NCBI GenBank assembly: GCA_016180845.1
Contig: JACPAK010000003.1
Location: 124,001 to 188,000, forward strand
Direction of reading: 5' to 3'
Source: Deltaproteobacteria bacterium
GTDB lineage: Bacteria > UBA10199 > JACPAL01
Length of the DNA: 64,000 nt
The notes under the pieces are model-generated. The model had not been told where the DNA came from. It was given only the letters and a program-made list of their open reading frames with translations, and made no database searches. The translations under genes and the position numbers were made by a program. Below, one piece after another: positions 25,083-32,925 of this stretch. Within the stretch, counting starts at the first letter, position 1; the number at the start of each line of letters is the position of its first letter.

Positions 25083-25739
25083 ATGGAGCTGAAATTTTTC
25101 GCGAAACTTATTCTGCCGAACTCACGAATACATAACGTGTCTATTTTCTCGGTCTTCTTGACAGAGCCATTTACCCTCAGCGCATTGGAGCGTGCTACTG
25201 AGGATGTCGCCGTGCTTCAGGAGAACATCGGTCCCTTCGCAAGGAAGATGAGGGTAATCGGTGCTGGGATCAACAACGTCACCCTGAGTAGAATCCTTGA
25301 AGACTTTAGGGCAAAAGGGGGGCTGGTCACCAAACACCTGGCTAGAGCTGAGGTTTCTGCCTACCTCCCAGACGGGGTTAAGAGACTGTTTTACGAGCTT
25401 GATGACTTTATTCTCCAGCAAGGGGGGAATCTCTGGTCCTTCGGCCGTTCGGCAGATCTTATCGAGGCGTCGCTTGGGCAGGCACCAACTGACGAAATCT
25501 TGAAAGAGGCCCGATCGCTCTTGAGGGGAGCTGAGGCAGTGGAGAACCGAAGGGTTAATCAATTACTTGAAGGAATCCACGTCGCGATAGCTACTGAAAG
25601 AGAAACCCTGGGACGGTCACTCTTCCATGCCAAGCTGGCTGTCGGTGGAATTTGTGCCACACTCCTCGTCGGATTTTCCATCTGCGCCTATTTCCTGAGT
25701 CGACCGACCCCTTCTTACAACGATTTTTCCTCGCGATAG
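25083..25739 (+). CDS. Hypothetical protein with C-terminal membrane anchor
   Basis: A 218-residue protein, not recognised. The body is amphipathic-helical (ENIGPFARKM, IEASLGQAPTDEILKEARSLL). A single hydrophobic segment near the end (VGGICATLLVGFSICAYFL, about 189-207) would anchor it tail-first in the inner membrane. No clear ribosome-binding site precedes the ATG. The 60-base gap to the preceding gene suggests a shared transcript. Confidence 0.5.
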   Translation: MELKFFAKLILPNSRIHNVSIFSVFLTEPFTLSALERATEDVAVLQENIGPFARKMRVIGAGINNVTLSRILEDFRAKGGLVTKHLARAEVSAYLPDGVKRLFYELDDFILQQGGNLWSFGRSADLIEASLGQAPTDEILKEARSLLRGAEAVENRRVNQLLEGIHVAIATERETLGRSLFHAKLAVGGICATLLVGFSICAYFLSRPTPSYNDFSSR

Positions 25740-25801
25740 ATAGCAAAAAAATCTTGCCATTTTTGACCCTTCCATGAAAAGCAATAAGGAAAGGAGATTC
25801 T

Positions 25802-25957
25802 ATGATAAAAAAAATTGCCGGTTTTCTTCTGTTTGTCCTTATCCTCCAGACAGGAGGAATGGTCGGATGCGAGAGACTCTTCGACGAGATCAAAAAACTC
25901 AAGGATAGAATTCCTCAGAAAGGTACGCTGACCATACGCCCCTACTCAGAAAAATAA
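25802..25957 (+). CDS. Small lipoprotein (51 residues)
   Basis: A short gene with a strong AAGGAAAGGAG ribosome site. The N terminus is a signal peptide of lipoprotein type (MIKKIAGFLLFVLILQTGG), with lipobox MVGC and Cys at residue 23. The mature peptide is only 29 residues, basic then Thr-rich (KGTLTIRPYSEK). It overlaps the end of the convergent barrel gene by 12 bases. Short entericidin-like or lysis-type lipoproteins have this size, but nothing identifies one here. Confidence 0.62.
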   Translation: MIKKIAGFLLFVLILQTGGMVGCERLFDEIKKLKDRIPQKGTLTIRPYSEK

Positions 25958-27100
25958 TTGCGCCTGTAGATAATAAAAATTAGGAATAGCTCCGAACTCC
26001 CCAGCGGTGCGTCCGACAGGCAAGAGCGCACCGCCGGTCAGATTAAGCCATGAGAAAAGCTCATAGACCGTCTCGGGATTGATAAAAAGAGAACTCCCAC
26101 TGAGATCCCAGATATTCATGAGCTGGACAATCCACAGTGGCGTCAGGTCATACTTTGCCTGGGTATTAAAGAAATGTTGGTACTGCGTCTTGATCGGCTG
26201 TGCGGAACGCGTTGTCAGGAACAGATTCGGGTTTCTTTGATTCAACGCTTGTCCATTAAAGAAATATTCCCCCAGCAGATAAAGCGAATTTTCAAACCCA
26301 TGATCGAGCCCCAGCGACGCCTGCAAAAAATTATCGGCCTGATTCGCAAAGTTGTAGTTGAGCTCCCCTCTTAACCCGGACTGCCCCACATCCCCCGAGT
26401 AATCGATGCCAAAAATTCCGTCCCTCTGGAATCGTCCACCATAAAGGGAGATATCGAAATGTTCGACCGTCGATGTCCATCGAAGACCGGTCCGAGAGCG
26501 ATCAAGATCACGATCGGCTGTGTAGATCAGGTTTGCCCGATTCTTCTCTCCCAGCGGCACGACGAGATTCACCGCATCGCTGCCGGTCTTTTCCTCCTTC
26601 TCGACATCAAAAATTGAAATCGGGGTGAAGAGATCGGCCGGAGACAAGAGCCTCGCGCTCCCCCAGTCAATCTTTTGCCGACCGACGGTCAGAACGAATG
26701 GGCCGGCATCATATTTAAGATGGGCGCGATAAAATGCCTGCCCATAAAAGAAATTTTCCCGCCTCGAAATCTCATAGTCCATATCGAGGTAGGGGCTATT
26801 TCGAACAGTCTGACGGGAATTGAACTCCTCCGTTTGAACATAGTCACCCAGGATCAGTTCATTGTCCCAAGCGACCTTTGCAGAGAGTTTTTCGAAAAAG
26901 GTCGCCTCCCCTTCGAGGCGAAGTCGATTCAGATCGGCGATATAGGCATTATTTGTCACCATCCGCTTGGAGTTGAAAACGAGATTTTTGAAATAGCCGC
27001 TGAGTTTAAGTGAAACATTGTTTTTTTCATAAAGTGAAAAGCCTTGGCTCGTAGATGGAACGAAAAAAAACAGGGCAAGTAGAATTCTTCTGTATTTCAT
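25946..27100 (-). CDS. Outer-membrane beta-barrel protein (porin-like)
   Basis: A 384-residue exported protein. The ATG at 27100 is chosen for its GAGGGG ribosome site; a TTG 12 bases earlier gives a less tidy start. Signal peptide residues 1-22. The mature part alternates polar and hydrophobic strands throughout, ends with aromatic YLQAQLFF typical of barrel termini, and contains the segment GRQKIDWGSARLLSPADLF found in DUF1302-like and related porins. It lies directly downstream of two FtsX-type permeases, so it may form the outer-membrane exit of that exporter. Substrate unknown. Confidence 0.78.
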   Translation of the reverse strand: MKYRRILLALFFFVPSTSQGFSLYEKNNVSLKLSGYFKNLVFNSKRMVTNNAYIADLNRLRLEGEATFFEKLSAKVAWDNELILGDYVQTEEFNSRQTVRNSPYLDMDYEISRRENFFYGQAFYRAHLKYDAGPFVLTVGRQKIDWGSARLLSPADLFTPISIFDVEKEEKTGSDAVNLVVPLGEKNRANLIYTADRDLDRSRTGLRWTSTVEHFDISLYGGRFQRDGIFGIDYSGDVGQSGLRGELNYNFANQADNFLQASLGLDHGFENSLYLLGEYFFNGQALNQRNPNLFLTTRSAQPIKTQYQHFFNTQAKYDLTPLWIVQLMNIWDLSGSSLFINPETVYELFSWLNLTGGALLPVGRTAGEFGAIPNFYYLQAQLFF

Positions 27101-27113
27101 AGCTCCCCTCAAG

Positions 27114-28340
27114 TTACCCTACTTGTCGCATCGCCTCGACCGGCTGTAGCCGAGATGCCCGCCAAGCCGGATAAAAGGCAATCAGAATATTCGAAACCAA
27201 CACCACCATCAAAAAAAGCCCGATGTAAGTCCAATCAACGCGAGGAAAAACATGCGACCCGACGAGGAGATTCGAGAAGGTCGAGACAAACCGCGAGAGA
27301 TCGATACCAACATGCCCAAAATAGAGGATCGCGAGAATTCCCAACGAAATCCCTCCCGATATTCCAGCAAGACTTAAAAGAATCGTTTCAAACACCAGAA
27401 GCGAAATGACTTGAAGCGGCTTCGTGCCCAATGCGAGCATGAGACCGAATTCCCTCGTCCTCTCGACAATCGACATCAGGAGGGTATTCAGGATCCCGGC
27501 GGTCACCACCGACAGGACAATCAGGAGGACGACAAAAATCATCCCATCCTGAAACCGCATCATCTGAGCCATCATCGGAATCAGTTCATCCCATGTCATC
27601 ACCATCAGATCAGTACCAGAAAGTTTTCCCCTTAAATCTTTCACGACTCCAGGGATGTGATCCCGATGTGTGGTCTTCACCGCAAATTTCGAGAGCCGAT
27701 CCCCCATTCCCAGGAGCCTCTTTCCTGCCCCTAAAGAGACAACGACCGTTCCGCTGTCGAGCTGATCATTACCGATCTCCAGGGTTCCTATTAGCGTAAA
27801 AGACTCCCCTGTCAGACCCCCACTCTGATCCTGAACTGTCACAACAACTTTTTCACCCAACTCAATCCCGAGGATCTTCCGCATCTTTTCACCCACGATA
27901 ACACTATGATCATCGTCCGGGGCATAAAGTCGCCCTGAAACGATCGGAAAACGGCTCCCGATCGCGATCTCCTGCTGGGGGTCAATTCCGGAGACAAAGG
28001 TCATGATCGAGGCTTGAGGGGACGAAACGATACCGGAGCCAAAGACCTCTTCGGCAAAACCGGCAACTCGTGGATCCCCACGAAGGAGACGGCGGACCGT
28101 TTCAGGATCTTCAATAGTTCCGTTCGTATTATAAATATTCTCCATCGATTTATGAACGATCGAGATCTCGCTCGTAATCACCGAGACAATGTTATCCACC
28201 ATCTGGCGCTGCGCCCCCGACGCAAAACCTCGCAGGAAAACGATCGCCCCAAGACCGATCGTGATCGCAAGAATAATGATGAATGACCTCTTTTTATTCC
28301 GCAGAAGATTTCTATAGGCAATGGCAACAATCGCCTTCAT
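27114..28340 (-). CDS. FtsX/LolE-like ABC permease, second copy
   Basis: A 408-residue membrane protein. The topology is that of the MacB/LolCE family: TM1 (FIIILAITIGLGAIVFLRGF), a large periplasmic domain, and three C-terminal TMs. The ATG at 28340 overlaps the previous permease's TGA (ATGA), a classic coupled pair. A longer frame to 28385 is an artefact. It is clearly paralogous to that permease (YRNLLRNKKRSF / FRNILRHKKRSF; GVILGEKMRQTL / SVIVGEKMRKIL). With the ATPase at 29699 it forms a heteromeric LolCDE-like transporter that extracts or exports hydrophobic substrates. Confidence 0.88.
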   Translation of the reverse strand: MKAIVAIAYRNLLRNKKRSFIIILAITIGLGAIVFLRGFASGAQRQMVDNIVSVITSEISIVHKSMENIYNTNGTIEDPETVRRLLRGDPRVAGFAEEVFGSGIVSSPQASIMTFVSGIDPQQEIAIGSRFPIVSGRLYAPDDDHSVIVGEKMRKILGIELGEKVVVTVQDQSGGLTGESFTLIGTLEIGNDQLDSGTVVVSLGAGKRLLGMGDRLSKFAVKTTHRDHIPGVVKDLRGKLSGTDLMVMTWDELIPMMAQMMRFQDGMIFVVLLIVLSVVTAGILNTLLMSIVERTREFGLMLALGTKPLQVISLLVFETILLSLAGISGGISLGILAILYFGHVGIDLSRFVSTFSNLLVGSHVFPRVDWTYIGLFLMVVLVSNILIAFYPAWRASRLQPVEAMRQVG

Positions 28341-29560
28341 ATTTGCCTCATCGATTCCAGAGGCGCCAGCCTCCCCGCCTTCCATGCGGGATAAAAAGAG
28401 ACAACGAGATTGCTTACGAGCACAACCACCAAAAAAATCATGGAATAATAAAGATCAAAACTTGGGAAGACATGCGAACCGATCATCAGGTTGGATAAGG
28501 CAGAAACAAACCGCGTCAGATTAATCCCGACATGACCGAAGTAGAAGGCGAGGCCAAAACCCAGAAGGAGCCCACCGAGGGCACCCAAAATACTCAGCAA
28601 AAAAGACTCGAAGACAATCATTTGAATGATCTGTGACGGTTTTGTCCCTAACGCCATCATGAGTCCGAATTCCCGGATCCTCTCCACAATCGACATCATC
28701 AAGGTATTCAGAATCCCGACTGCAACGACTGAAAGGACAATCGCCATAATGATAAAACTCATCCCGTTCTGAAATTGAATCATCTGGGCGATCATCGGGA
28801 TCAGGCTTTTCCAGGTCACTACCTTGAGACCGGAATTTCCGATCTTTTCTCGTAAATCCTGAACAACATCCTCGGTGGAATAACGAGGATCAATCTTCAA
28901 GGCAAACTTGGAAACACGATGCTCAAAAGACAACAGCCTCTGGGCGGTCGTCTTCAGCAGGATTCCCATGCTGTTGTCGAGCTGATCATTCCCGGTTTGA
29001 AACGTCCCGATAAGGGTAAACACCTCTCCCGTCAGGGAACCATAAAAATCCTGAGCGGTCAGGATGATCGGCTCTCCAATCTCGGCCTCCAAAGTCTGGC
29101 GCATCTTTTCACCCAGGATAACACCCTGTTCATCGGCTCCCGTCAAAGCGCGACCGAGAATAACTTCACGGCGGGTATCAATTTTTTCCTCCTGCTCCGG
29201 ATCAAAACCGATGATGAAGGTCGCCATCGATTTCTTCTCCGAGGCGACCATTCCTCCTCCGATAATTCTCTCGGAAAAGGCAACAACGCGCGGATCGGAT
29301 CGCAAGATCTGGCGGATCGGTTCCGGATCCTCAATCGCACCGTTTGTATTGTAAAAATTCTCCAACGCCTCGGGAACAATCTGGGCATCGCTCGTGAGCG
29401 TTCGCGTCACATTCTGAACCATCTGGAGATGGGCCCCATGCATGAAACTGCGCATAAAAATCAGGGCCCCCAAGCCCACAGCGATCGCTGCTATCGTAAT
29501 GAAAGAGCGCTTCTTGTGACGGAGGATATTGCGGAACGCCAATTTAAGAAGAAGCTTCAT
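28337..29560 (-). CDS. FtsX/LolC-like ABC permease, first copy
   Basis: A 407-residue permease, paralogue of the next gene. TM1 follows the RHKKRSFITIAAI cue, there is a periplasmic domain of about 230 residues, then TMs ending in the EFGLMMALGTKPSQI segment. The start ATG 29560 follows two hairpins and no clear ribosome site; an in-frame start at 29674 would read through the hairpin region and is disfavoured. Its product should assemble with the partner permease and ATPase in the inner membrane. Position in a cluster with a LolA-like carrier and an outer-membrane barrel supports an export or lipoprotein-sorting role. Confidence 0.87.
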   Translation of the reverse strand: MKLLLKLAFRNILRHKKRSFITIAAIAVGLGALIFMRSFMHGAHLQMVQNVTRTLTSDAQIVPEALENFYNTNGAIEDPEPIRQILRSDPRVVAFSERIIGGGMVASEKKSMATFIIGFDPEQEEKIDTRREVILGRALTGADEQGVILGEKMRQTLEAEIGEPIILTAQDFYGSLTGEVFTLIGTFQTGNDQLDNSMGILLKTTAQRLLSFEHRVSKFALKIDPRYSTEDVVQDLREKIGNSGLKVVTWKSLIPMIAQMIQFQNGMSFIIMAIVLSVVAVGILNTLMMSIVERIREFGLMMALGTKPSQIIQMIVFESFLLSILGALGGLLLGFGLAFYFGHVGINLTRFVSALSNLMIGSHVFPSFDLYYSMIFLVVVLVSNLVVSFYPAWKAGRLAPLESMRQI

Positions 29561-29574
29561 GAGACGACTCTGGT

Positions 29575-29674
29575 CAGGGGGAGATACCACTCTCCCCCTG
29601 AAACCCCCATCTGATATGCCGGGATTAGATCGCTCGCTCCGTTTGGCTGGTCGGAACAAGTCCGTTCCAGCCAA
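29575..29674. promoter_or_regulatory. Two strong hairpins between ATPase and permease genes
   Basis: A perfect 10-bp stem CAGGGGGAGA / TCTCCCCCTG (29575-29600, six-base loop) lies 14 bases before the permease ATG. A second 8-bp stem TTGGCTGG / CCAGCCAA spans 29643-29674. They may limit translation or act as partial terminators setting transporter stoichiometry. Confidence 0.5.
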
Positions 29675-29698
29675 TACTCGCTCTCTATCAGCAAGTCC

Positions 29699-30373
29699 CT
29701 ACGACTCGACACATCCATCCTTTAATCGCACGACACGCCGCGCACGCTCAATCACCATCGGGTCATGCGAGGCGAAGAGAAACGTGACCTTGAATTCTTC
29801 GTTCAGTTTTAGGAAGAGGTCGATCAGTTGAGCCCCTGTCTTGGAATCAAGATTGGCGGTCGGTTCGTCGGCGAGCACGATTTCCGGCTGCGAGGCCAAT
29901 GCCCGTGCGACAGCAACCCTCTGCTGCTGTCCCCCACTCATCTCTGTCGGTCTCTTATCCTTCTGGTCCAGGAGACCAACCTTCTCCAGAAGATTGAGGG
30001 CACGATCGGTTCTCTCCTTCTCCTTCACCCCCTGAAGCAGCAACGTAAATTCCACATTTTCAAACCCGGTCAGCACCGGAATCAGATTATACGCCTGAAA
30101 AACAAAACCGATCTTCCGAAGCCGAAAACCGGCGAGTTCCTTGGCAGACATCATGGAGAGATCGTTCCCTCCCACGCGCACCGTCCCGGCTGACGGCCTG
30201 TCGAGCGCCCCGATCAAATGGAGCAGCGTCGATTTGCCTGATCCCGAAGGGCCGGCCAGAACAGAAAACTCGCCAGAAGAGAAACTCAAAGAAACATTGG
30301 TTAGTGCCTTTACCGGCAAACCATTGGTGTTATAAACCTTCTCAACACCCTCAAGTTCAATCTGGTTTTTCAT
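29699..30373 (-). CDS. LolD/MacB-type ABC transporter ATPase
   Basis: A 224-residue ABC ATPase. Walker A GPSGSGKST, Q-loop region FQAYNLIPVLTGFENV, signature MSGGQQQRVAVARAL and Walker B IVLADEPTANLD all match the LolD/MacB class. The ATG at 30373 (ribosome site GGGA) gives the family start; earlier codons to 30421 are extra. It is divergent by 51 bases from the polyprenyl-synthetase gene, so the exporter operon and the peptide operon share a control region. It powers the two downstream permeases. Confidence 0.95.
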   Translation of the reverse strand: MKNQIELEGVEKVYNTNGLPVKALTNVSLSFSSGEFSVLAGPSGSGKSTLLHLIGALDRPSAGTVRVGGNDLSMMSAKELAGFRLRKIGFVFQAYNLIPVLTGFENVEFTLLLQGVKEKERTDRALNLLEKVGLLDQKDKRPTEMSGGQQQRVAVARALASQPEIVLADEPTANLDSKTGAQLIDLFLKLNEEFKVTFLFASHDPMVIERARRVVRLKDGCVES

Positions 30374-30424
30374 CGAAAATTCCCTTTTGTAATTTTTTTG
30401 TTTTGGTAGCATACCCCCCACATT

Positions 30425-31447
30425 ATGTCACGAGAAGCCTTGGCGGCTCTGGAATCCTCGACCCCGAATGACCAAGCTTTAGATTGGGCCAAGGGGCATA
30501 TTGAACAGAATGTTTTTTCCGGTCTCCAGCGTGATCTTCTCGCCTCCCTGATCGATCACTTCCCGAGAGGAGAAAAATCCCCTTATCTCGAAATCCCTTC
30601 TCTTATTCTTAAGGGGTGCGGAGGAGAAACAGAACTTGCCGTTCCCCTCACCGCCTTGGGATCCTTTCTGTTCCTCGGTTTCGACATCATCGATGATATT
30701 GCCGACGGCGATGCAAGAGACCACTGGCCAGACCACACCCTCTCAGAACTTCAACTTGGTTCTTCTCTCTTATTATCAGCGCTCCCCTCGATTTTGATTG
30801 CCGAGCTTAACGCACCTGAAGCAGTTCGCGTCGAAATACAGAAGAGATTTGCCAACGGACTCTTGGAGACCGCTGCCGGGCAACAGATGGAGCTTGCCAT
30901 GACAGGAAAAACAGAAATCGACCCACAGAAGGTTGAAGATTCAGTCAAAAAGAAGAGCAGTGGAATCGCGACCCTCGCCTCTATTGCGGTACTGCTTGCC
31001 AAAGCAACGGAGAATCAGCGTGTCGCTTACGAAGAAATGGGACGCAATTTGGGATGTGCCATACAGCTCGCTACCGACTTCCATGACCTGTTCCAGGCGC
31101 CAGTGAGTCGGGACTTGAGAAACGGCACGAGAACGCTGCCGATCGCACTCTGCCTTGAAAAATGTTCAAAAATGGAGAGGAGAATTTTTCTCAAGCTTCT
31201 CGATGATGTTCAATCGAACCCTTCAAAAAAAGAAGAGATTCGATCTTTTCTTTATTCAAAAGGGATCGCCCGGATGACCGCCTTTATTGTCGAGCTCTAC
31301 TGTGAACGAGCGAGAAAGAGCTTGAATTTGGCTTGTCTCGAAGCTACCTATCAGAAGGAAATTGACACGTTTATCAATCTTGTCTCTTTCTTTAAAGAAA
31401 AAGGGGGAAACCATGAGCTACGAATCTATCGGCAAACTGATCGATAA
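30425..31447 (+). CDS. Polyprenyl-synthetase-family protein (altered second Asp motif)
   Basis: A 340-residue class I isoprenoid synthase fold. The first Asp motif is intact (D90-D91-I-A-D94 in IIDDIADGD), but the RRG usually following it is replaced by ARDHW. The second, QxxDDxxD in the family, reads QLATDFHD (T217, D218, D221), so its first Asp is lost. It may make a prenyl diphosphate, or transfer a prenyl group as ComQ does to the ComX pheromone. Its end overlaps the next gene, encoding a small leader-like peptide, by 35 bases. This suggests that the peptide, not bulk lipid, is its context. Substrate and product are inferred. Confidence 0.85.
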   Translation: MSREALAALESSTPNDQALDWAKGHIEQNVFSGLQRDLLASLIDHFPRGEKSPYLEIPSLILKGCGGETELAVPLTALGSFLFLGFDIIDDIADGDARDHWPDHTLSELQLGSSLLLSALPSILIAELNAPEAVRVEIQKRFANGLLETAAGQQMELAMTGKTEIDPQKVEDSVKKKSSGIATLASIAVLLAKATENQRVAYEEMGRNLGCAIQLATDFHDLFQAPVSRDLRNGTRTLPIALCLEKCSKMERRIFLKLLDDVQSNPSKKEEIRSFLYSKGIARMTAFIVELYCERARKSLNLACLEATYQKEIDTFINLVSFFKEKGGNHELRIYRQTDR

Positions 31448-31613
31448 ATGGATGAATGACCAGAAATTCAGGGCGGACTTTCGAAAAGATCCGGAAGAGG
31501 CGATTCGATTAACGGGGATCAAGCTGAATAGTGAGGAGCTTTCGGCCCTCAAGAAAATAGATTGGAAGAGGTCCGATGAAGAGCTTAAGTCACAAATCTC
31601 AAAAGGGATGTGA
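31413..31613 (+). CDS. Putative RiPP precursor, NHLP/Os1348-like
   Basis: A 66-residue peptide. The N-terminal 50 residues have the pattern of NHLP-clan (Os1348 type) leader peptides: F20 in QKFRADF, DPEEAI at 26-31, TGIKLNSEEL at 34-43, ALKK and D50. A short tail of 16 residues follows (from W51), with three Ser and no Cys. GGGGG is five bases before the ATG at 31413. It overlaps its upstream partner by 35 bases and its downstream partner by 38, so translation of all three is linked. The tail carrying W51 could be the modified core; no GG cleavage site is seen. The family call is from memory of the motif, not a search. Confidence 0.72.
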   Translation: MSYESIGKLIDKWMNDQKFRADFRKDPEEAIRLTGIKLNSEELSALKKIDWKRSDEELKSQISKGM

Positions 31614-32925
31614 CGAGCCCGCATTTGTTTTCGAGTTTCTCCAACGAGCGACTCCCTTTCAAACCCTCGATCCTGAACATTTAAAAGAGCTTGCCCGTCG
31701 GCTCCAAAGGAGAACGGTCCCAAAGGGAGAGGCGATCGTTCGCCAGGGAGAGGTTGGAGACCGCTGTTTTTTTGTCCAGGAAGGGGCTGTTGAAGTCATT
31801 CAAAACGATGGACACCAGGAAAGGGCAGTCGCCGTCCTGGAGTCCGGTGCCCTTTTTGGTGAAACCTCTCTGCTGACAGAATCACCCCGCAATGCAACGG
31901 TCCGTGCCATAAAACCGACTCAACTCTTGGCCTTGAGTCGATCTGATTTTCTGGAAGCGCTCTCCTGGAATCGGCTGGTTGCCCCTGCCCTCTTTGAACT
32001 CCTGAGACTTCGAGATCGGCCAATCCGCTGCGAAGAGATTACCGTGCAAAGCTATACCTCCCAGGACGGCGAAAAAATCACGACCCTGAAAAACTTGTCT
32101 CAAGGAACTTATTATAAACTTTCGGATGTCGGCTGTTTTGTCTGGGAAAGACTGGATGGCCATCACAACCTGAAAGACCTGGCGATCGAGTATCTGAAGA
32201 GATCCGGCTCCTTTGCACCGCACACGATTGCTGAGGTCGCTGGAGGACTTGTTTCCTCAGGGTTTGCCAAAAGTCAGACCGTAAAGGCCCGAAAATATCT
32301 CCCCTCCCTCTCGTTCGGGGAAAAAGTTGTGGCAAAGATCAAAGGGATCATGGAATGGCGTGCCGTTCTCCGCCATGTCGATCCGTTCTTTACACGACTC
32401 TATCGAGTCCTGAGACTTCGGCTTCTCTACACAAAAGTGGCGCTGTCCCTGATCGCACTTGTCAGTCTCGCTGGATTGATCGTCTTTATTTTCAGAATTC
32501 CTGCGCTCTTGACGATTTCTGTCTCCATCCCTTTTGTTATTTTTTCACTTCTGTTCATTGCCCTTAGCCACGATCTGGGCCATGCCATCACAACAAAATT
32601 TTTTGGGCGTGAAATTCTCGGTATCGGGATCGGTTGGAACTGGTTTAGTCCGATCGTTTTTGTCGACACCTCTGACATGTGGCCGACCCCTCCACCACAC
32701 AGGATCGCCGTTCATCTGGCAGGACTCTACACAAATCTTTTTTTTGCCGGACTTGCATCTCTTTTTGTTTGGCCGTTTGGTCTCGAAAAAAATCTGATTT
32801 TCTCTCTACTCTCCTACCTCGTTGTGATCCTGAATGCCCTTCCCTTTTTCAATTCCGATGGTCAGTATGCCTTGAGCGATTTTTTGGAATGGAAGCGCTC
32901 TAGGACCTCAAGTTCCTCTCGGTAA
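31576..32925 (+). CDS. cNMP-binding / PqqD-like / M50 membrane peptidase fusion
   Basis: A 449-residue protein in three parts. Residues about 22-140: a cyclic-nucleotide-binding domain (RRTVPKGEAIVRQGE, GALFGETSLL, PRNATVRA). Residues about 150-232: a PqqD-like/RRE domain (LKNLSQGTYYKLSDVGCFVWERLDG region) of the kind that binds RiPP leaders. Residues about 285-440: a multi-pass M50 (site-2-protease-like) domain. Its zinc motif is H332-DLG-H336, where the family has HExxH, and the second Asp motif is N-S-D428-G. AGAGG is six bases before the ATG at 31576. The architecture predicts leader recognition plus intramembrane cleavage or transport, possibly gated by a nucleotide. Confidence 0.85.
   Translation: MKSLSHKSQKGCDEPAFVFEFLQRATPFQTLDPEHLKELARRLQRRTVPKGEAIVRQGEVGDRCFFVQEGAVEVIQNDGHQERAVAVLESGALFGETSLLTESPRNATVRAIKPTQLLALSRSDFLEALSWNRLVAPALFELLRLRDRPIRCEEITVQSYTSQDGEKITTLKNLSQGTYYKLSDVGCFVWERLDGHHNLKDLAIEYLKRSGSFAPHTIAEVAGGLVSSGFAKSQTVKARKYLPSLSFGEKVVAKIKGIMEWRAVLRHVDPFFTRLYRVLRLRLLYTKVALSLIALVSLAGLIVFIFRIPALLTISVSIPFVIFSLLFIALSHDLGHAITTKFFGREILGIGIGWNWFSPIVFVDTSDMWPTPPPHRIAVHLAGLYTNLFFAGLASLFVWPFGLEKNLIFSLLSYLVVILNALPFFNSDGQYALSDFLEWKRSRTSSSSR

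Noticed and set aside
25122-25562. 146-codon minus-strand frame opposite the 25083 gene
   Set aside because: Weaker than the plus-strand frame, which ends in a clear membrane segment and follows another plus-strand gene.
25716-25737. TTCCTCGCGAT shared with the nadE-end fragments
   Set aside because: Only 11 bases match, the reading frame differs, and nothing else of the fragment is present; likely chance.
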